From Psychrobacillus sp. FSL H8-0483 (GTDB lineage Bacteria; Bacillota; Bacilli; Bacillales_A; Planococcaceae): DNA of 64,000 bases. The notes beneath the pieces are model-generated. The model did no database searches, had not been told where the DNA came from, and saw only the letters and a list, made by a program, of their open reading frames with translations. Position 1 is the stretch's first letter. The number at the start of each line of letters is the position of its first letter. The stretch lies in the NCBI RefSeq assembly GCF_038637725.1, contig NZ_CP152052.1:3727001-3791000 (forward strand), given 5' to 3'. Below are positions 41,933 to 50,724 of this stretch, in pieces. The translations under genes were made by a program, and so were the position numbers.

Positions 41933-42583
41933 CTAATTTTTCGAAGTGAATATATAATTCCCTATTTTCAGCCAATCTTCTGTTAAAAAATCTCGATTAG
42001 AAGGACGATAAAATACAGAAGCAGGATGGTAGGTTGGAATAATAACATAGTTCTCTGTAGACCAAACATATTCGGTTGAGTCGAGCGATTTTAGATGTCG
42101 TATAGGACGATTCAAAATTTGACCATGGAGTTCGGATACTTTTTCCCCTTTACCAAGTAAACGTTGCAGGCCTACATTACCCAACGTGACAATTACCATA
42201 GGAGCTATATGTTGTAACTCATAATCTAGAATAGGGGCATGCGCTACGATTTCTTGCTGTGTAGGAGGACGATTATATTTTCTTTTCGTTATTTCTCCGT
42301 TTCTTGCCTTCTTTTCTCTCCATACATACGGACGACTTCGCACTGCACTTGTCATATATACATCATCTCTTGATAATCCTATGCTAGTAAGTGATTTATT
42401 TAATTCTTCCCCTGCCCTTCCGATAAACGGCACTCCTTGTATCGCCTCATTTTCTCCAGGTGCCTCTCCAATTAACATTAGAGTTGGTTTTTTCGGACCT
42501 TTTCCTTTCACAAAGCCTTCTACCGGGAATCCTTCTATTCTATTTATGCATAGTTCCATTAATTCCTTAGGTAATTGAAACAT
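41933..42583 (-). CDS. Uracil-DNA glycosylase superfamily protein without iron-sulfur cysteines
   Basis: A 216-aa protein with the family 4-like motif A LMLIGEAPGENEAIQGVPFIGRAGEELN, the segment VYMTSAVRSRP and the C-terminal motif IPTYHPASVFYRP. Family 4 enzymes bind a [4Fe-4S] cluster with four Cys. Here only one Cys (Cys12) exists, so the cluster is absent. It may be a Firmicute-specific clade with changed chemistry. The ATG at 42583 follows AAGGAG. Confidence 0.83.
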   Translation of the reverse strand: MFQLPKELMELCINRIEGFPVEGFVKGKGPKKPTLMLIGEAPGENEAIQGVPFIGRAGEELNKSLTSIGLSRDDVYMTSAVRSRPYVWREKKARNGEITKRKYNRPPTQQEIVAHAPILDYELQHIAPMVIVTLGNVGLQRLLGKGEKVSELHGQILNRPIRHLKSLDSTEYVWSTENYVIIPTYHPASVFYRPSNRDFLTEDWLKIGNYIFTSKN

Positions 42584-42605
42584 TTGATGTCGCTCCTTAT
42601 AAAAA

Positions 42606-42630
42606 AATCCTCTCCATATAGGAAAGGATT
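42606..42630 (-). terminator. Hairpin between PAP2 phosphatase and UDG-like gene
   Basis: Stem AATCCTCTCC/GGAAAGGATT with one mismatch, right at the phosphatase stop; the minus strand continues in T7. It may reduce read-through into the UDG-like gene. Confidence 0.7.
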
Positions 42631-43241
42631 TAGATTTCATTCGTTTTAGAAATTCTCTTTCTATATTCATACCACAATGCAACAATTACAAACCAAGTAT
42701 AACCAACCATCCATCCTGCGAATACATCAGACGCATAATGACGATATTCCGCAATGCGAGACAAACCAATCATAGTCGTAAGTATGACTGCTCCGCTCCA
42801 TATTAGCACCCGTATTTTTTTATTTGACTGCTCCTCTGTTAGAAAATAAGCGATTGTAAATACATAGAGTAATCCAACCATTGCATGCCCAGAAGGAAAA
42901 CTAAAGCTCTCTAATTGATGAGGAACATCTGGTCGATCTCGCTGAACCCATTTTTTAATTAATTGGTTCAGAACATTTCCAACTCCAACAGCAAATAAAA
43001 CAAAGAGCATGCCACGATAATTTTTTGAACGTCCCCATAAATAGACAAGTAAAACTAGCATTACTACAACAACCAGTTTTGTTTCGCCTAAATAGTGAAA
43101 GGCTATAATTAGTTGATTGCCCCCTAATAAATTTGCCATTTTATGATCAAGTTGAATTATTTCATCTCTAGTAAAGTTTATAAATAATGCCGCAAATCCT
43201 AACAATGTTACCAAACCAAGTGGATAAAACCATTTTTTCAC
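42630..43241 (-). CDS. PAP2-family membrane phosphatase
   Basis: A 203-aa protein with about five TM helices. The full phosphatase signature is present: KKWVQRDRPDVP, then FSFPSGHAM, then SRIAEYRHYASDVFAG. These enzymes act on the outer face of the membrane on lipid phosphates such as undecaprenyl pyrophosphate (BcrC/PgpB role) or phosphatidylglycerol phosphate. The start is GTG 43241, ten bases after AAAGGAG; a farther ATG has no site. Confidence 0.88.
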   Translation of the reverse strand: MKKWFYPLGLVTLLGFAALFINFTRDEIIQLDHKMANLLGGNQLIIAFHYLGETKLVVVVMLVLLVYLWGRSKNYRGMLFVLFAVGVGNVLNQLIKKWVQRDRPDVPHQLESFSFPSGHAMVGLLYVFTIAYFLTEEQSNKKIRVLIWSGAVILTTMIGLSRIAEYRHYASDVFAGWMVGYTWFVIVALWYEYRKRISKTNEI

Positions 43242-43384
43242 TGTATCCCCACTCCTTTCAAACGTATTCATGACAAAAGTATAGACTACATTTTAACTAT
43301 GTACAATGGAAAGAAGTATGCATAATGAGTTCGCCATATAGAGATACTGCGTCTTAATAAGCTCTGTTATGTGACCGCTAGGAT

Positions 43385-43508
43385 TTTCGCTACAGGCGGA
43401 CGCTTTCCGCGGGGTGAGCGATGAGCCTTCACCGCCGCTTCGCGTACGTTGTGAAGTCTCATCTGTCTCACTTTATCCCTCCAGAGTCGCCGCCTCCGCT
43501 GCAATCAA
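43385..43508 (+). repeat. GC-rich dispersed repeat, family A, copy 3
   Basis: Blocks CAGGCGGACGCTTTCCGCGG, GATGAGCCTTCACCGCCGCTT, GTGAAGTCTCATCTG and CCAGAGTCGCCGCCTCCGCT, then GCAATCAATG. Confidence 0.85.
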
Positions 43509-43867
43509 TGGGTACCTCTTGCTAATTTAGCGTCTGCATTTATCAGAGATTTAAATAGATCAGATCCAATTGCACTGTTTATTCAAACTGATTAGAAAAT
43601 TCTGTCTCCAAATAAGGGGAGTAAGGGGAGCATTTATTAGCATAAAGTTCATTTCATTCAGCCATTTATTGTAATAAACTCCCGTAATCATTGCCGTCTC
43701 ACTTCAAGTAAACTTGTTAGATTAAGGAATTGCTTGCTTTCCGAATCGGATTGATTGCTTTCAATGAACGAATTGTTTCCCTACGCCATTTTTTGGGATT
43801 CATGCATTTGAAAAACTGGATAAAATTTTGTTTTAGCGAGTCGATACTGATAATTATGCAATTTCGG

Positions 43868-44002
43868 TGGATTGTAGCGGAAGGGCGGCGACTCCAGCCG
43901 GATGAGTGAGACAGATAAGCCATCGCAGGCGAACGCTTAAGCGTCGGCGATGGCTTATCGCTCACCCGGCGGAAAGCGTCCGCCCTGAAGCGGAAATCCT
44001 AT
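43868..44002 (-). repeat. GC-rich dispersed repeat, family A, copy 4 (inverted) with a 13-bp hairpin
   Basis: Reversed blocks GGGCGGCGACTCCAGCCGG and GGCGGAAAGCGTCCGCC. Its centre is a hairpin with perfect arms GATAAGCCATCGC (43914) and GCGATGGCTTATC (43947) around an inner ACGCTTAAGCGT palindrome. It faces copy 3 across 360 bp. Confidence 0.85.
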
Positions 44003-44108
44003 GCGGAAACTTCTTACGACGCATTATTTCTAAAAAGTGGCATACCTTAAGTTGTTTGGAGAAAACTATTGGCATAACATTAATCTTATAATTTCCTAAT
44101 CCACAAAA

Positions 44109-44139
44109 AAATCCACGAGAATCAATTCCTCGTGGATTT
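44109..44139 (-). terminator. Terminator of the yclNOPQ operon
   Basis: Perfect 9-bp stem ATCCACGAG/CTCGTGGAT; on the minus strand followed by T7. It lies after the IsdG remnant, so that remnant is still inside the operon. Confidence 0.88.
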
Positions 44140-44142
44140 CTA

Positions 44143-44382
44143 TTATTTACTTACTTTTAACTCGTATAGACCGCCGCTGGATTCAATAATATGATCGGGG
44201 CTCTTTTCCCAATTTTTCCAGTCTTGCTCTGATTCCCATGCCACTACGACTAGAACCTCTTCTTCACCGCGACGTACCTTTTTTACAAGTACTTCAAGCT
44301 TTACAAAGCCTGATTGCTTTTCGATAAGCCCTTCACCATGAAAACGGTCAGCGAAAAGTTGGGAAGTTCCTTCATTAACAAT
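44143..44382 (-). pseudogene. Truncated IsdG-like heme monooxygenase remnant
   Basis: An open frame of 79 codons without a start codon begins IVNEGTSQLFADRFHGEGLI. It continues GFVKLEVLVKKV and VVVAWESEQDWKNWEKSPDH, then ends ESSGGLYELKVSK. This matches the core of IsdG/HmoA-type heme-degrading monooxygenases (beta-alpha-beta ABM fold). The first ~10 residues are missing: the frame meets a stop two codons upstream and abuts the yclQ stop. The His-containing segment expected after KSP (AxKxAH) is also gone. I read it as a gene cut at the 5' end and internally. Confidence 0.72.
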
Positions 44383-45383
44383 TATTTAATTGCCTCTAAA
44401 ACTGCATCAATTTTAGCGTTTTCTGACTCAATACCACCACCTGATAAGTACCAAGCTTCTGGATCTAAGTAATATACTTTGCCATTTTTAACGGCATTTG
44501 TTTTACTTACGATTTCATTTTCAATCGCTGCTTTTGTACCAGATTCTCCTTCAATAGCTACTGCATCTCGATCAACAACGAATAAGATATCAGGGTTTTT
44601 CTCAAGCACATATTCATATGAAACGTTTTGACCATGTGTAGAAACTTCTAGGTTTTCATCAACCGCTTTAAAGCCATATACATCATGAATTACACCAAAA
44701 CGTGAACCAGGACCGTATGCACTTAATTCTCCTTCAGAAGCAAGTACTACTAAAGCTTTTTCTTCTATACTTTCAGTTTTTCCTGCTAATTCTGCAACTT
44801 TTGCATCAATTTCTTCTAATGCTGCAGTTGCTTCTTCTTCTTTGCCGAACATTTTACCAGCTAATTCTGTATTAGCTTTAAAAGAGTTCATATAGTCAGT
44901 AGTATCTAATCCAACATAAACTGTTGGAGCAATTTTACTTAATTCTTCATAAGCATCTGCTTGTCGACCAGAAATGAAAATGACATCTGGGTTCATCATA
45001 CTGATAGCTTCGAAATCTGGTTCTTTTAATGCTCCAGCATTTTTGTATGTAGCTTCATCTGCATATTTGCTTAAGTATGTCGGAAGGCTACTTGAAGATA
45101 CCGAAGCTACATCAACTCCAAGTGCATCTAATGTATCTAAGAAACCATAGTCAAACACAACAACTGTTTCTGGTTTTGCATCAAGCGTAACTTCTTTATA
45201 TCCCTCTGGTTGTGCAATTGTTAATGGGTAAACGGAAGCTTCTTCTGCTCCTCCAGTTGTTTCTTCAGCTGCTTTTTCATCTTTATTTGACACATCTTCT
45301 TTTGTTTCATCATTTGAACCACATGCTGCTAATACTAATAACAGTAATGCAAACATAATTGCTAAAAATTTATACTTTTTCAT
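44382..45383 (-). CDS. yclQ: Siderophore-binding lipoprotein YclQ-like
   Basis: Substrate-binding lipoprotein of the iron-siderophore importer. Lipobox LVLAACGS (Cys21), an acidic linker rich in Glu/Lys, then the type III binding fold: KPETVVVFDYGFLDTLDALGV and NPDVIFISGRQADAYEELSK. Order and sequence match B. subtilis YclQ, which binds petrobactin. It lies 20 bp after yclP, with GGGAG before the ATG. The siderophore used by this organism is not proven. Confidence 0.92.
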   Translation of the reverse strand: MKKYKFLAIMFALLLLVLAACGSNDETKEDVSNKDEKAAEETTGGAEEASVYPLTIAQPEGYKEVTLDAKPETVVVFDYGFLDTLDALGVDVASVSSSSLPTYLSKYADEATYKNAGALKEPDFEAISMMNPDVIFISGRQADAYEELSKIAPTVYVGLDTTDYMNSFKANTELAGKMFGKEEEATAALEEIDAKVAELAGKTESIEEKALVVLASEGELSAYGPGSRFGVIHDVYGFKAVDENLEVSTHGQNVSYEYVLEKNPDILFVVDRDAVAIEGESGTKAAIENEIVSKTNAVKNGKVYYLDPEAWYLSGGGIESENAKIDAVLEAIK

Positions 45384-45403
45384 TTGTAAACTACTCCCTT
45401 TTC

Positions 45404-46165
45404 TTATGAATTAAAATATACACAAATGCGGCAGCTATTCATTTCTTGGATAGGAATATCCATATCATAAATCTCTTTAAGCGCATCCGAATTAATGATT
45501 TCATGTGTTGGCCCGTCTTTAATGACACGACCATCTTTTAATGCAACGATATAATCCGAATAAACGGAAGCAAAGTTAATATCGTGTAAAACTATTACAA
45601 CTGTTTTACCAAGTTCTTCTACAAGCTTGCGAAGAATCTTCATAATTTGAACGGAATGCTTCATATCCAAATTATTTAATGGCTCATCTAACAATATATA
45701 TTCTGTATCTTGCGCGATAACCATTGCAATGAAAGCACGCTGGCGTTGACCACCAGAAAGCTCGTCTAAATAATTATTCTCTAAATCAGATAAGTTCATA
45801 TACTCAATTGCTTGATCGACCATTTTAGTATCCTCAGCGTTTAAACGGCCTTTTGAATAAGGAAAACGACCAAATGACACTAATTCACGAATGGTTAAAC
45901 GCACATTCATATAATTCGATTGCTTTAAAATGGACACGCGTTTTGAAAACTCATCGGATTTCCATTTACGAACATTTGATTTATCTAGTAAAACTTCCCC
46001 TGTGTCTGCGTCCATTAAACGACTTACCATCGACAAAAGTGTAGATTTCCCAGCTCCATTAGGTCCAATAAACGAAGTAATTTTTCCTGACTGGATATTC
46101 ACGCTAACATTGTCCACAACTGGCTTTTTAGCAAAATATTTGGTTACCTCTTTTACTTGGATCAT
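45404..46165 (-). CDS. yclP: Iron-siderophore ABC importer ATPase YclP-like
   Basis: ATP-binding subunit of 253 aa. Walker A GPNGAGKSTLL, signature LSGGQRQRAFIAM, Walker B YILLDEPLNNLD, H-loop VLHD. The N-terminus IQVKEVTKYFAKKPVVDNVS is typical of the FecE/YclP group. Its ATG overlaps the yclO stop (ATGA), so the two are coupled. Confidence 0.94.
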   Translation of the reverse strand: MIQVKEVTKYFAKKPVVDNVSVNIQSGKITSFIGPNGAGKSTLLSMVSRLMDADTGEVLLDKSNVRKWKSDEFSKRVSILKQSNYMNVRLTIRELVSFGRFPYSKGRLNAEDTKMVDQAIEYMNLSDLENNYLDELSGGQRQRAFIAMVIAQDTEYILLDEPLNNLDMKHSVQIMKILRKLVEELGKTVVIVLHDINFASVYSDYIVALKDGRVIKDGPTHEIINSDALKEIYDMDIPIQEMNSCRICVYFNS

Positions 46166-47115
46166 GATGTAGCTCGACTCTCCTTTAATAATAAATAAAT
46201 GAAGTAAATCCCACCGAGAAAGTTAATAATTACGCTAAGTGTTGTGTCGAATGTAAATATACGTTCAACAATCCACTGTCCGCCAATTAAAGCAATTAAA
46301 CTCATTAAGCTTGCTCCCGTTATGAGTACTGAGTGTTTATAGGTGTTAAAGAATTGATAAGATAAGTTTGCAACGATTAATCCGAAGAATGTAATCGGAC
46401 CAACTAGCCCTGTTGAAGTAGCAATTAATATAGCTGACAGAACTAGCATTCTTTTTACTATTTTGTCGTAATTCACACCTAGGTTAATGGCATTGTCTCG
46501 GCCTAATGACAATACATCCAACTCTCGAATAGTGCGCCATCCATACATAATCGATAACACAATAATGACCATTGCAATCCAAACCAAATCACCATTCACG
46601 TTATTAAAGCTTGCAAACATCTTATTTTGTAAGCTTGTAAACTCATTCGGATCTATTAGTACTTGAAGGAAAGTTGAAATACTTCCCAAAAAAGTTCCCA
46701 TAATAATCCCAACAAGCAGCAAGAAATAGATTGGACGTTTCCCTGCGTTAAATAAAAAGCGATAAAGTAGAAGTGCAAAGACGATCATCGCTAAAACAGA
46801 TATAAAGAAATTATAATTTTTGTTAATAACTAAAATCGACATCGACCCAAAGAAATAATAAATACAAGTTTGAACTAACATGTATAACGAGTCGAGCCCC
46901 ATTACACTTGGAGTTAAAATTCGATTATGTGTAATTGTTTGGAAAATCACGGTTGAATATGCAATTGCTACGCCTGTAAGCGCCATCGCCAATACTTTAA
47001 TCGCACGACGTGGAAGTGCATAATCATAACTTCCATTCAATCCTTGAAATAAATAAAGTATGATGGAAACCAAAACCAAAGCCAATAGTATGAGCATTTT
47101 TGTTCTGTTACGCAT
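46162..47115 (-). CDS. yclO: Iron-siderophore ABC importer permease YclO-like
   Basis: FecCD-family permease of 317 aa with about nine TM helices. Typical pieces are ALTGVAIAYSTVIFQTITHN, TPSVMGLDSLYMLVQT and the cytoplasmic coupling helix LGVNYDKIVKRMLV. The ATG at 47115 lies inside the last codons of yclN (8-bp overlap) after AGGGGGA; a more upstream reading is unlikely. Confidence 0.92.
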   Translation of the reverse strand: MRNRTKMLILLALVLVSIILYLFQGLNGSYDYALPRRAIKVLAMALTGVAIAYSTVIFQTITHNRILTPSVMGLDSLYMLVQTCIYYFFGSMSILVINKNYNFFISVLAMIVFALLLYRFLFNAGKRPIYFLLLVGIIMGTFLGSISTFLQVLIDPNEFTSLQNKMFASFNNVNGDLVWIAMVIIVLSIMYGWRTIRELDVLSLGRDNAINLGVNYDKIVKRMLVLSAILIATSTGLVGPITFFGLIVANLSYQFFNTYKHSVLITGASLMSLIALIGGQWIVERIFTFDTTLSVIINFLGGIYFIYLLLKESRATS

Positions 47116-48058
47116 ATGCTTTCCCCCTAAACAACAAGAATAGGAAGATTGCACTTCCGATTACACCAACCGTCATGCCAATCGGGATTTCATATGGGAA
47201 AATTATTACCCTACCTAAAATGTCGCATATTAACAAAAAAATGACTCCTAGCAATGCTGTATGTGGTAGCGTTTTTTCTAAATGGTCCCCTTTATAAATA
47301 GATACAATGTTTGGGATGATTAAACCTAAAAATGGGATCATTCCAACTGTCAAAACGACAGTGGTAGAAATTAATGCAACTAGGACCAAGCCTAAATTCA
47401 GCACTCTATTGTAAGATAGACCGAGGTTTCTTGCAAAATCCTCACCCATCCCAGCAACCGTAAAACGATTAGCATAGAAATAAGCAATTATAAGTACAGG
47501 TACACTTATGTAAAGCAGTTCGTATCTGCCTTTTAATATTAAGGAGAAGTCTCCTTGTAGCCAGACAGTAATATTTTGAATAATATTTGCTTTGTAAGCA
47601 AAAAACGTCGTAATGGAAGCTAATATGTTTCCGAACATCAGACCAACAAGCGGAACAAATATTGCATCTTTAAATTTAATCCGATTTAATATTTGCATGA
47701 AAAGCAATGTTCCTGCTAAAGCAAATATAAATGCAAACGAAATCTTTTGCATATACGTTGCATTTGTGAATACCATCATCGAGATTAAAATCCCTAAGCG
47801 AGTAGCATCAAGTGTACCAGCTGTTGTTGGGGATACAAATTTATTTCTACTAAGACTCTGCATAATAAGCCCTGCAATACTCATCCCTGCTCCTGCAAGT
47901 ATTATGGCAATTAGTCTTGGTAATCGGCTTATGAGAAATATTTGCGTCTCTTCCGAAGTAAAATCCAACAAATCCATTGGTGATATTCTCGTAACACCAA
48001 CAAAAAGAGATAAGAGAGAAAGTGCGACTAGTGCAATTACAAGATATCTTTTTTTCAT
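47108..48058 (-). CDS. yclN: Iron-siderophore ABC importer permease YclN-like
   Basis: First gene of the yclNOPQ-type operon; a FecCD permease of 316 aa. Markers are LPRLIAIILAGAGMSIAGLIMQ, NKFVSPTTAGTLDATRLGI, the coupling region LGLSYNRVLNLG and the late GDHLEKTLPHTALLG. I start at ATG 48058 after TTGAGGA. The promoter upstream is flanked by two Fur boxes, so it should be turned on in iron shortage. Confidence 0.93.
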   Translation of the reverse strand: MKKRYLVIALVALSLLSLFVGVTRISPMDLLDFTSEETQIFLISRLPRLIAIILAGAGMSIAGLIMQSLSRNKFVSPTTAGTLDATRLGILISMMVFTNATYMQKISFAFIFALAGTLLFMQILNRIKFKDAIFVPLVGLMFGNILASITTFFAYKANIIQNITVWLQGDFSLILKGRYELLYISVPVLIIAYFYANRFTVAGMGEDFARNLGLSYNRVLNLGLVLVALISTTVVLTVGMIPFLGLIIPNIVSIYKGDHLEKTLPHTALLGVIFLLICDILGRVIIFPYEIPIGMTVGVIGSAIFLFLLFRGKAYA

Positions 48059-48095
48059 AACTATCCTCAACATTCTATTTGTGAAAGGGCGATAG

Positions 48096-48110
48096 TGAAA
48101 ATCATTATCA
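48096..48110 (-). promoter_or_regulatory. Fur box 1 upstream of yclN
   Basis: TGAAAATCATTATCA, one or two mismatches from the 7-1-7 consensus TGATAATNATTATCA. It lies just downstream of the -10 box of the operon. Confidence 0.85.
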
Positions 48111-48126
48111 TTTACTCACAGTTTTT

Positions 48127-48154
48127 ATTATAGCACCTTGCCTTAGCAAGTCAA
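48127..48154 (-). promoter_or_regulatory. Promoter of the yclNOPQ operon
   Basis: Minus strand: TTGACT, 16-bp spacer, TATAAT, about 70 bp before the yclN start. Confidence 0.85.
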
Positions 48155-48162
48155 AGGTTAAA

Positions 48163-48177
48163 TGAAAATGATTTTCA
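48163..48177 (-). promoter_or_regulatory. Fur box 2 upstream of the -35
   Basis: TGAAAATGATTTTCA, a perfect 7-1-7 palindrome with the Fur core spacing, followed by ATTGATAAT, which could extend the site. Confidence 0.82.
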
Positions 48178-48253
48178 ATTGATAATATACGTTATGCCTT
48201 TTCATCCTTTTTTATTTACCTACCTAATCTTACTATAAAAAAATTGGAAAACA

Positions 48254-48305
48254 AAAAGACTGCTTGTATTTGTCGATTTTTCGCAACAATTACAGCAGTC
48301 TTTTT
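48254..48305 (-). terminator. Terminator of the DUF6612-like lipoprotein gene
   Basis: Stem AAAAAGACTGC/GCAGTCTTTTT with a long partly paired loop. Confidence 0.75.
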
Positions 48306-48317
48306 AAGGATATTTGT

Positions 48318-49163
48318 TTAGATTTCCATAGCACTATCAATAACTTCTTGCGGAATGACAATTTCATCAACCTCATTGAAGTTTGAGAAGTCGGATTTTA
48401 CATTTTGCTTCATATTCATTTTTTCTCCGTCTATTTCCATATCCATATCAAGCACTACATCTACTTTATTTGTTTGGAACGATTCTTTGTCGATATGAAT
48501 TAAATAGCTTACGGAGTTAATAACTAAGCCCAAATCCAACTCTTCGCCTTCACCTATCATGCTTTGCATTGCTTCATCTATTTGGGTTTGAACAAGCTTC
48601 GTAAATTCTTCGCCAAAGGCGTCTAGCCGAAGGATATAATTTTCATTGTCCTGTTCAAATGTAAAGTCTTTCAAATATTCTTGAATCATTTTTAATTGCT
48701 CGGAAGGGTTAGATTGATTTGTCGCACCCATTAATTGATCCATCATTTCTTGAGGAAATTTCATCCATTGACCAGTTGTTCCTTCAAACATATAAAAGGC
48801 GTCTTCTGCAATGTATGTTTCTATTTCCATTGCTTCTTCTGGCATACTTTCATCAGAAGATTTCATGGAAGTAGTTCCTTTTTGGTGCATTTGCATCGGC
48901 GCTACTACATATTCCATGTCCATTATAGAGTTAATATCTATACTTAAATCTTCTGTGGGCATATGCATCGTTTGCTTCATATCAATTTGTGCTTTTACAC
49001 TTTTTAATTCTTCTGATACTTTAAGCGATTTTTCATACACTTCTTTAAGCGTTAGCTCGCTTTTCTCCGTTACTTCTGTATTTGCTGGGGCAGCTGTCTC
49101 ATTACATGCTGCTAAACCTAATGTTAATGTGGCTACTGCTAATAGCGTTGTCCATTTCTTCAT
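48318..49163 (-). CDS. DUF6612-like lipoprotein
   Basis: A 281-aa lipoprotein: signal peptide with lipobox LGLAAC (Cys20), then an acidic beta-rich domain of the kind that binds lipids (LolA/LppX-like shape). It has long segments such as DAFYMFEGTTGQWMKFPQEM and NKVDVVLDMDMEIDGEKMNM. Methionine content is unusually high (MQMHQK, MDMEIDGEKMNMKQN). This matches DUF6612 proteins of Bacillales, function unknown. Single-gene unit. Confidence 0.8.
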   Translation of the reverse strand: MKKWTTLLAVATLTLGLAACNETAAPANTEVTEKSELTLKEVYEKSLKVSEELKSVKAQIDMKQTMHMPTEDLSIDINSIMDMEYVVAPMQMHQKGTTSMKSSDESMPEEAMEIETYIAEDAFYMFEGTTGQWMKFPQEMMDQLMGATNQSNPSEQLKMIQEYLKDFTFEQDNENYILRLDAFGEEFTKLVQTQIDEAMQSMIGEGEELDLGLVINSVSYLIHIDKESFQTNKVDVVLDMDMEIDGEKMNMKQNVKSDFSNFNEVDEIVIPQEVIDSAMEI

Positions 49164-49236
49164 ATTAGTTCCATCCCTTCTTTTCAGATAGTAACTTTAC
49201 GAAGAAATTTCAGAAAAGTTTCAGTTATTTGCTAAA

Positions 49237-50724
49237 TCATTTTACTCCTCGCATGTATTTTTGGATAAGCGGAGTAAAGATGAATAGTACAAATCCTAAT
49301 CCAAGCGCGATGACACCAATGACTCCGAAGTAAAGAATTTCATTCTCTGGTGAATAAAATTTAACTACTTGTGCATTGATTGCTTGAGCTGAAGCACTCG
49401 TTAAGAACCATAAACTCATTGTTTGTGCAGCAAATGCAGCAGGTGCAAGCTTAGTTGTAGTAGATAAACCAACTGGTGATAATAATAATTCACCAAGTAC
49501 AACTAAGAAGAAACTCAACACAAGCCACCATGGACTAACCAGTGATTCTGTGCCATTTACATATGCAGGAATAATCATAACAATAAACGACAGACCGGCA
49601 AAGAATAGACCATACGCAAATTTTTTCGGTGTGGATGGTTGTCTATCCCCAAGCTTGACCCAAAACCAAGCAAAAACTGGAGCAAATGCAATGATGAACA
49701 ATGGATTTAATGATTGAAACCAAGCAGGAGAAATCTCAAACGAACCGATCATTAAATCGACACGTTCATCTGCGTATTGAGCTAAGATGCTCGATCCTTG
49801 TTCTTGAATAGCCCAAAACATCATCGCTGCTACGAATAACGGAATATACGCAAGTAATCTTGATTTTTCATCTGCAGTTGTTTTTTCACTTCTATACATA
49901 ACGATGAAGTAAAGGGTTGGTATAACTATCCCTAAAATCGAAACAGTCATCGTAAATACATCGAACGTCATAATTCCTTGTTGAACCAAAATGAAACCAA
50001 CGATTAGCACTACTAAGACTGCAATACTAATTCGGGTTATAACTTTTTTGCGTTCTTCTTTCCCCAATGGATTTGGAGCAAATGAACCTGCTAAGCCTAG
50101 GTATTTTTTCTTTGTAATTAAAAATACAATTAACCCAAACGCCATACCTATAGCTGCAATTCCGAACCCTAAGTGGAAGTTGTACTCAAGTCCCACAGTT
50201 CCTACGATTAAAGGTGCAATAAATGCCCCCATATTAATACCCATATAGAAAATACTAAACCCTGAATCACGACGAACATCACTTTCTGAATATAAATCAC
50301 CGACAATGCTTGAAACATTTGGTTTTAATAAACCTGTCCCAATAATGATTAAAGCCATCGAAATAAATAATGGCGTCGTTCCACCAGGAAACGCTAGTAC
50401 GATATGTCCAAACATAATAAGGACACCACCGTAAAATACGGTTTTAGTAGTACCAAGCAATCTATCGGCAATCCAACCACCAATAATCCCAGACATATAA
50501 ACCAACGAGCCGTAAATAGCCATGATGGAGTTAGCTGTTGAACGCTCCATCCCTAGTCCGCCTGCGGTCACTTCGTAGTACATATAATAAATTAATATTG
50601 CCCGCATTCCATAATAAGAAAAACGCTCCCAAAATTCTGTGAAGAATAATGATAATAATCCTTTGGGATGCCCAAAAAATCCCTTTTGCGGAACCGATTT
50701 AACTACTTCTTCTCTTGACACCAT
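49237..50724 (-). CDS. Proton-dependent oligopeptide transporter (POT/PTR2 family)
   Basis: A 495-aa MFS carrier with 12-14 TM helices importing di- and tripeptides with protons. Hallmarks are FFTEFWERFSYYGMRAILIYY (the ExxER-type motif in TM1) and GGWIADRLLGTTKTVFYGG. DSGFSIFYMGINMGAFIAP and ELLLSPVGLSTTTKLAP complete the pattern. Similar to DtpT of lactococci. GAGGT precedes the ATG. Monocistronic. Confidence 0.93.
   Translation of the reverse strand: MVSREEVVKSVPQKGFFGHPKGLLSLFFTEFWERFSYYGMRAILIYYMYYEVTAGGLGMERSTANSIMAIYGSLVYMSGIIGGWIADRLLGTTKTVFYGGVLIMFGHIVLAFPGGTTPLFISMALIIIGTGLLKPNVSSIVGDLYSESDVRRDSGFSIFYMGINMGAFIAPLIVGTVGLEYNFHLGFGIAAIGMAFGLIVFLITKKKYLGLAGSFAPNPLGKEERKKVITRISIAVLVVLIVGFILVQQGIMTFDVFTMTVSILGIVIPTLYFIVMYRSEKTTADEKSRLLAYIPLFVAAMMFWAIQEQGSSILAQYADERVDLMIGSFEISPAWFQSLNPLFIIAFAPVFAWFWVKLGDRQPSTPKKFAYGLFFAGLSFIVMIIPAYVNGTESLVSPWWLVLSFFLVVLGELLLSPVGLSTTTKLAPAAFAAQTMSLWFLTSASAQAINAQVVKFYSPENEILYFGVIGVIALGLGFVLFIFTPLIQKYMRGVK

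Larger units (their letters stand above)
43272..44108. other. Gene-free region carrying two facing GC-rich repeats
   Basis: About 840 bp without a supportable gene. It holds family A copies at 43385-43508 and 43868-44002 in opposite orientation. Between them (43510-43860) is AT-rich sequence. Its minus strand from about 43865 to 43723 stays open and ends in LKAINPIRKASNSLI. I could not assign this to any family; it might be a decayed gene end. Confidence 0.5.

Noticed and set aside
43723-43865. A possible transposase tail ending LKAINPIRKASNSLI
   Set aside because: Only about 48 codons, no start, and I could not match it to a transposase family; mentioned in the gap description only.
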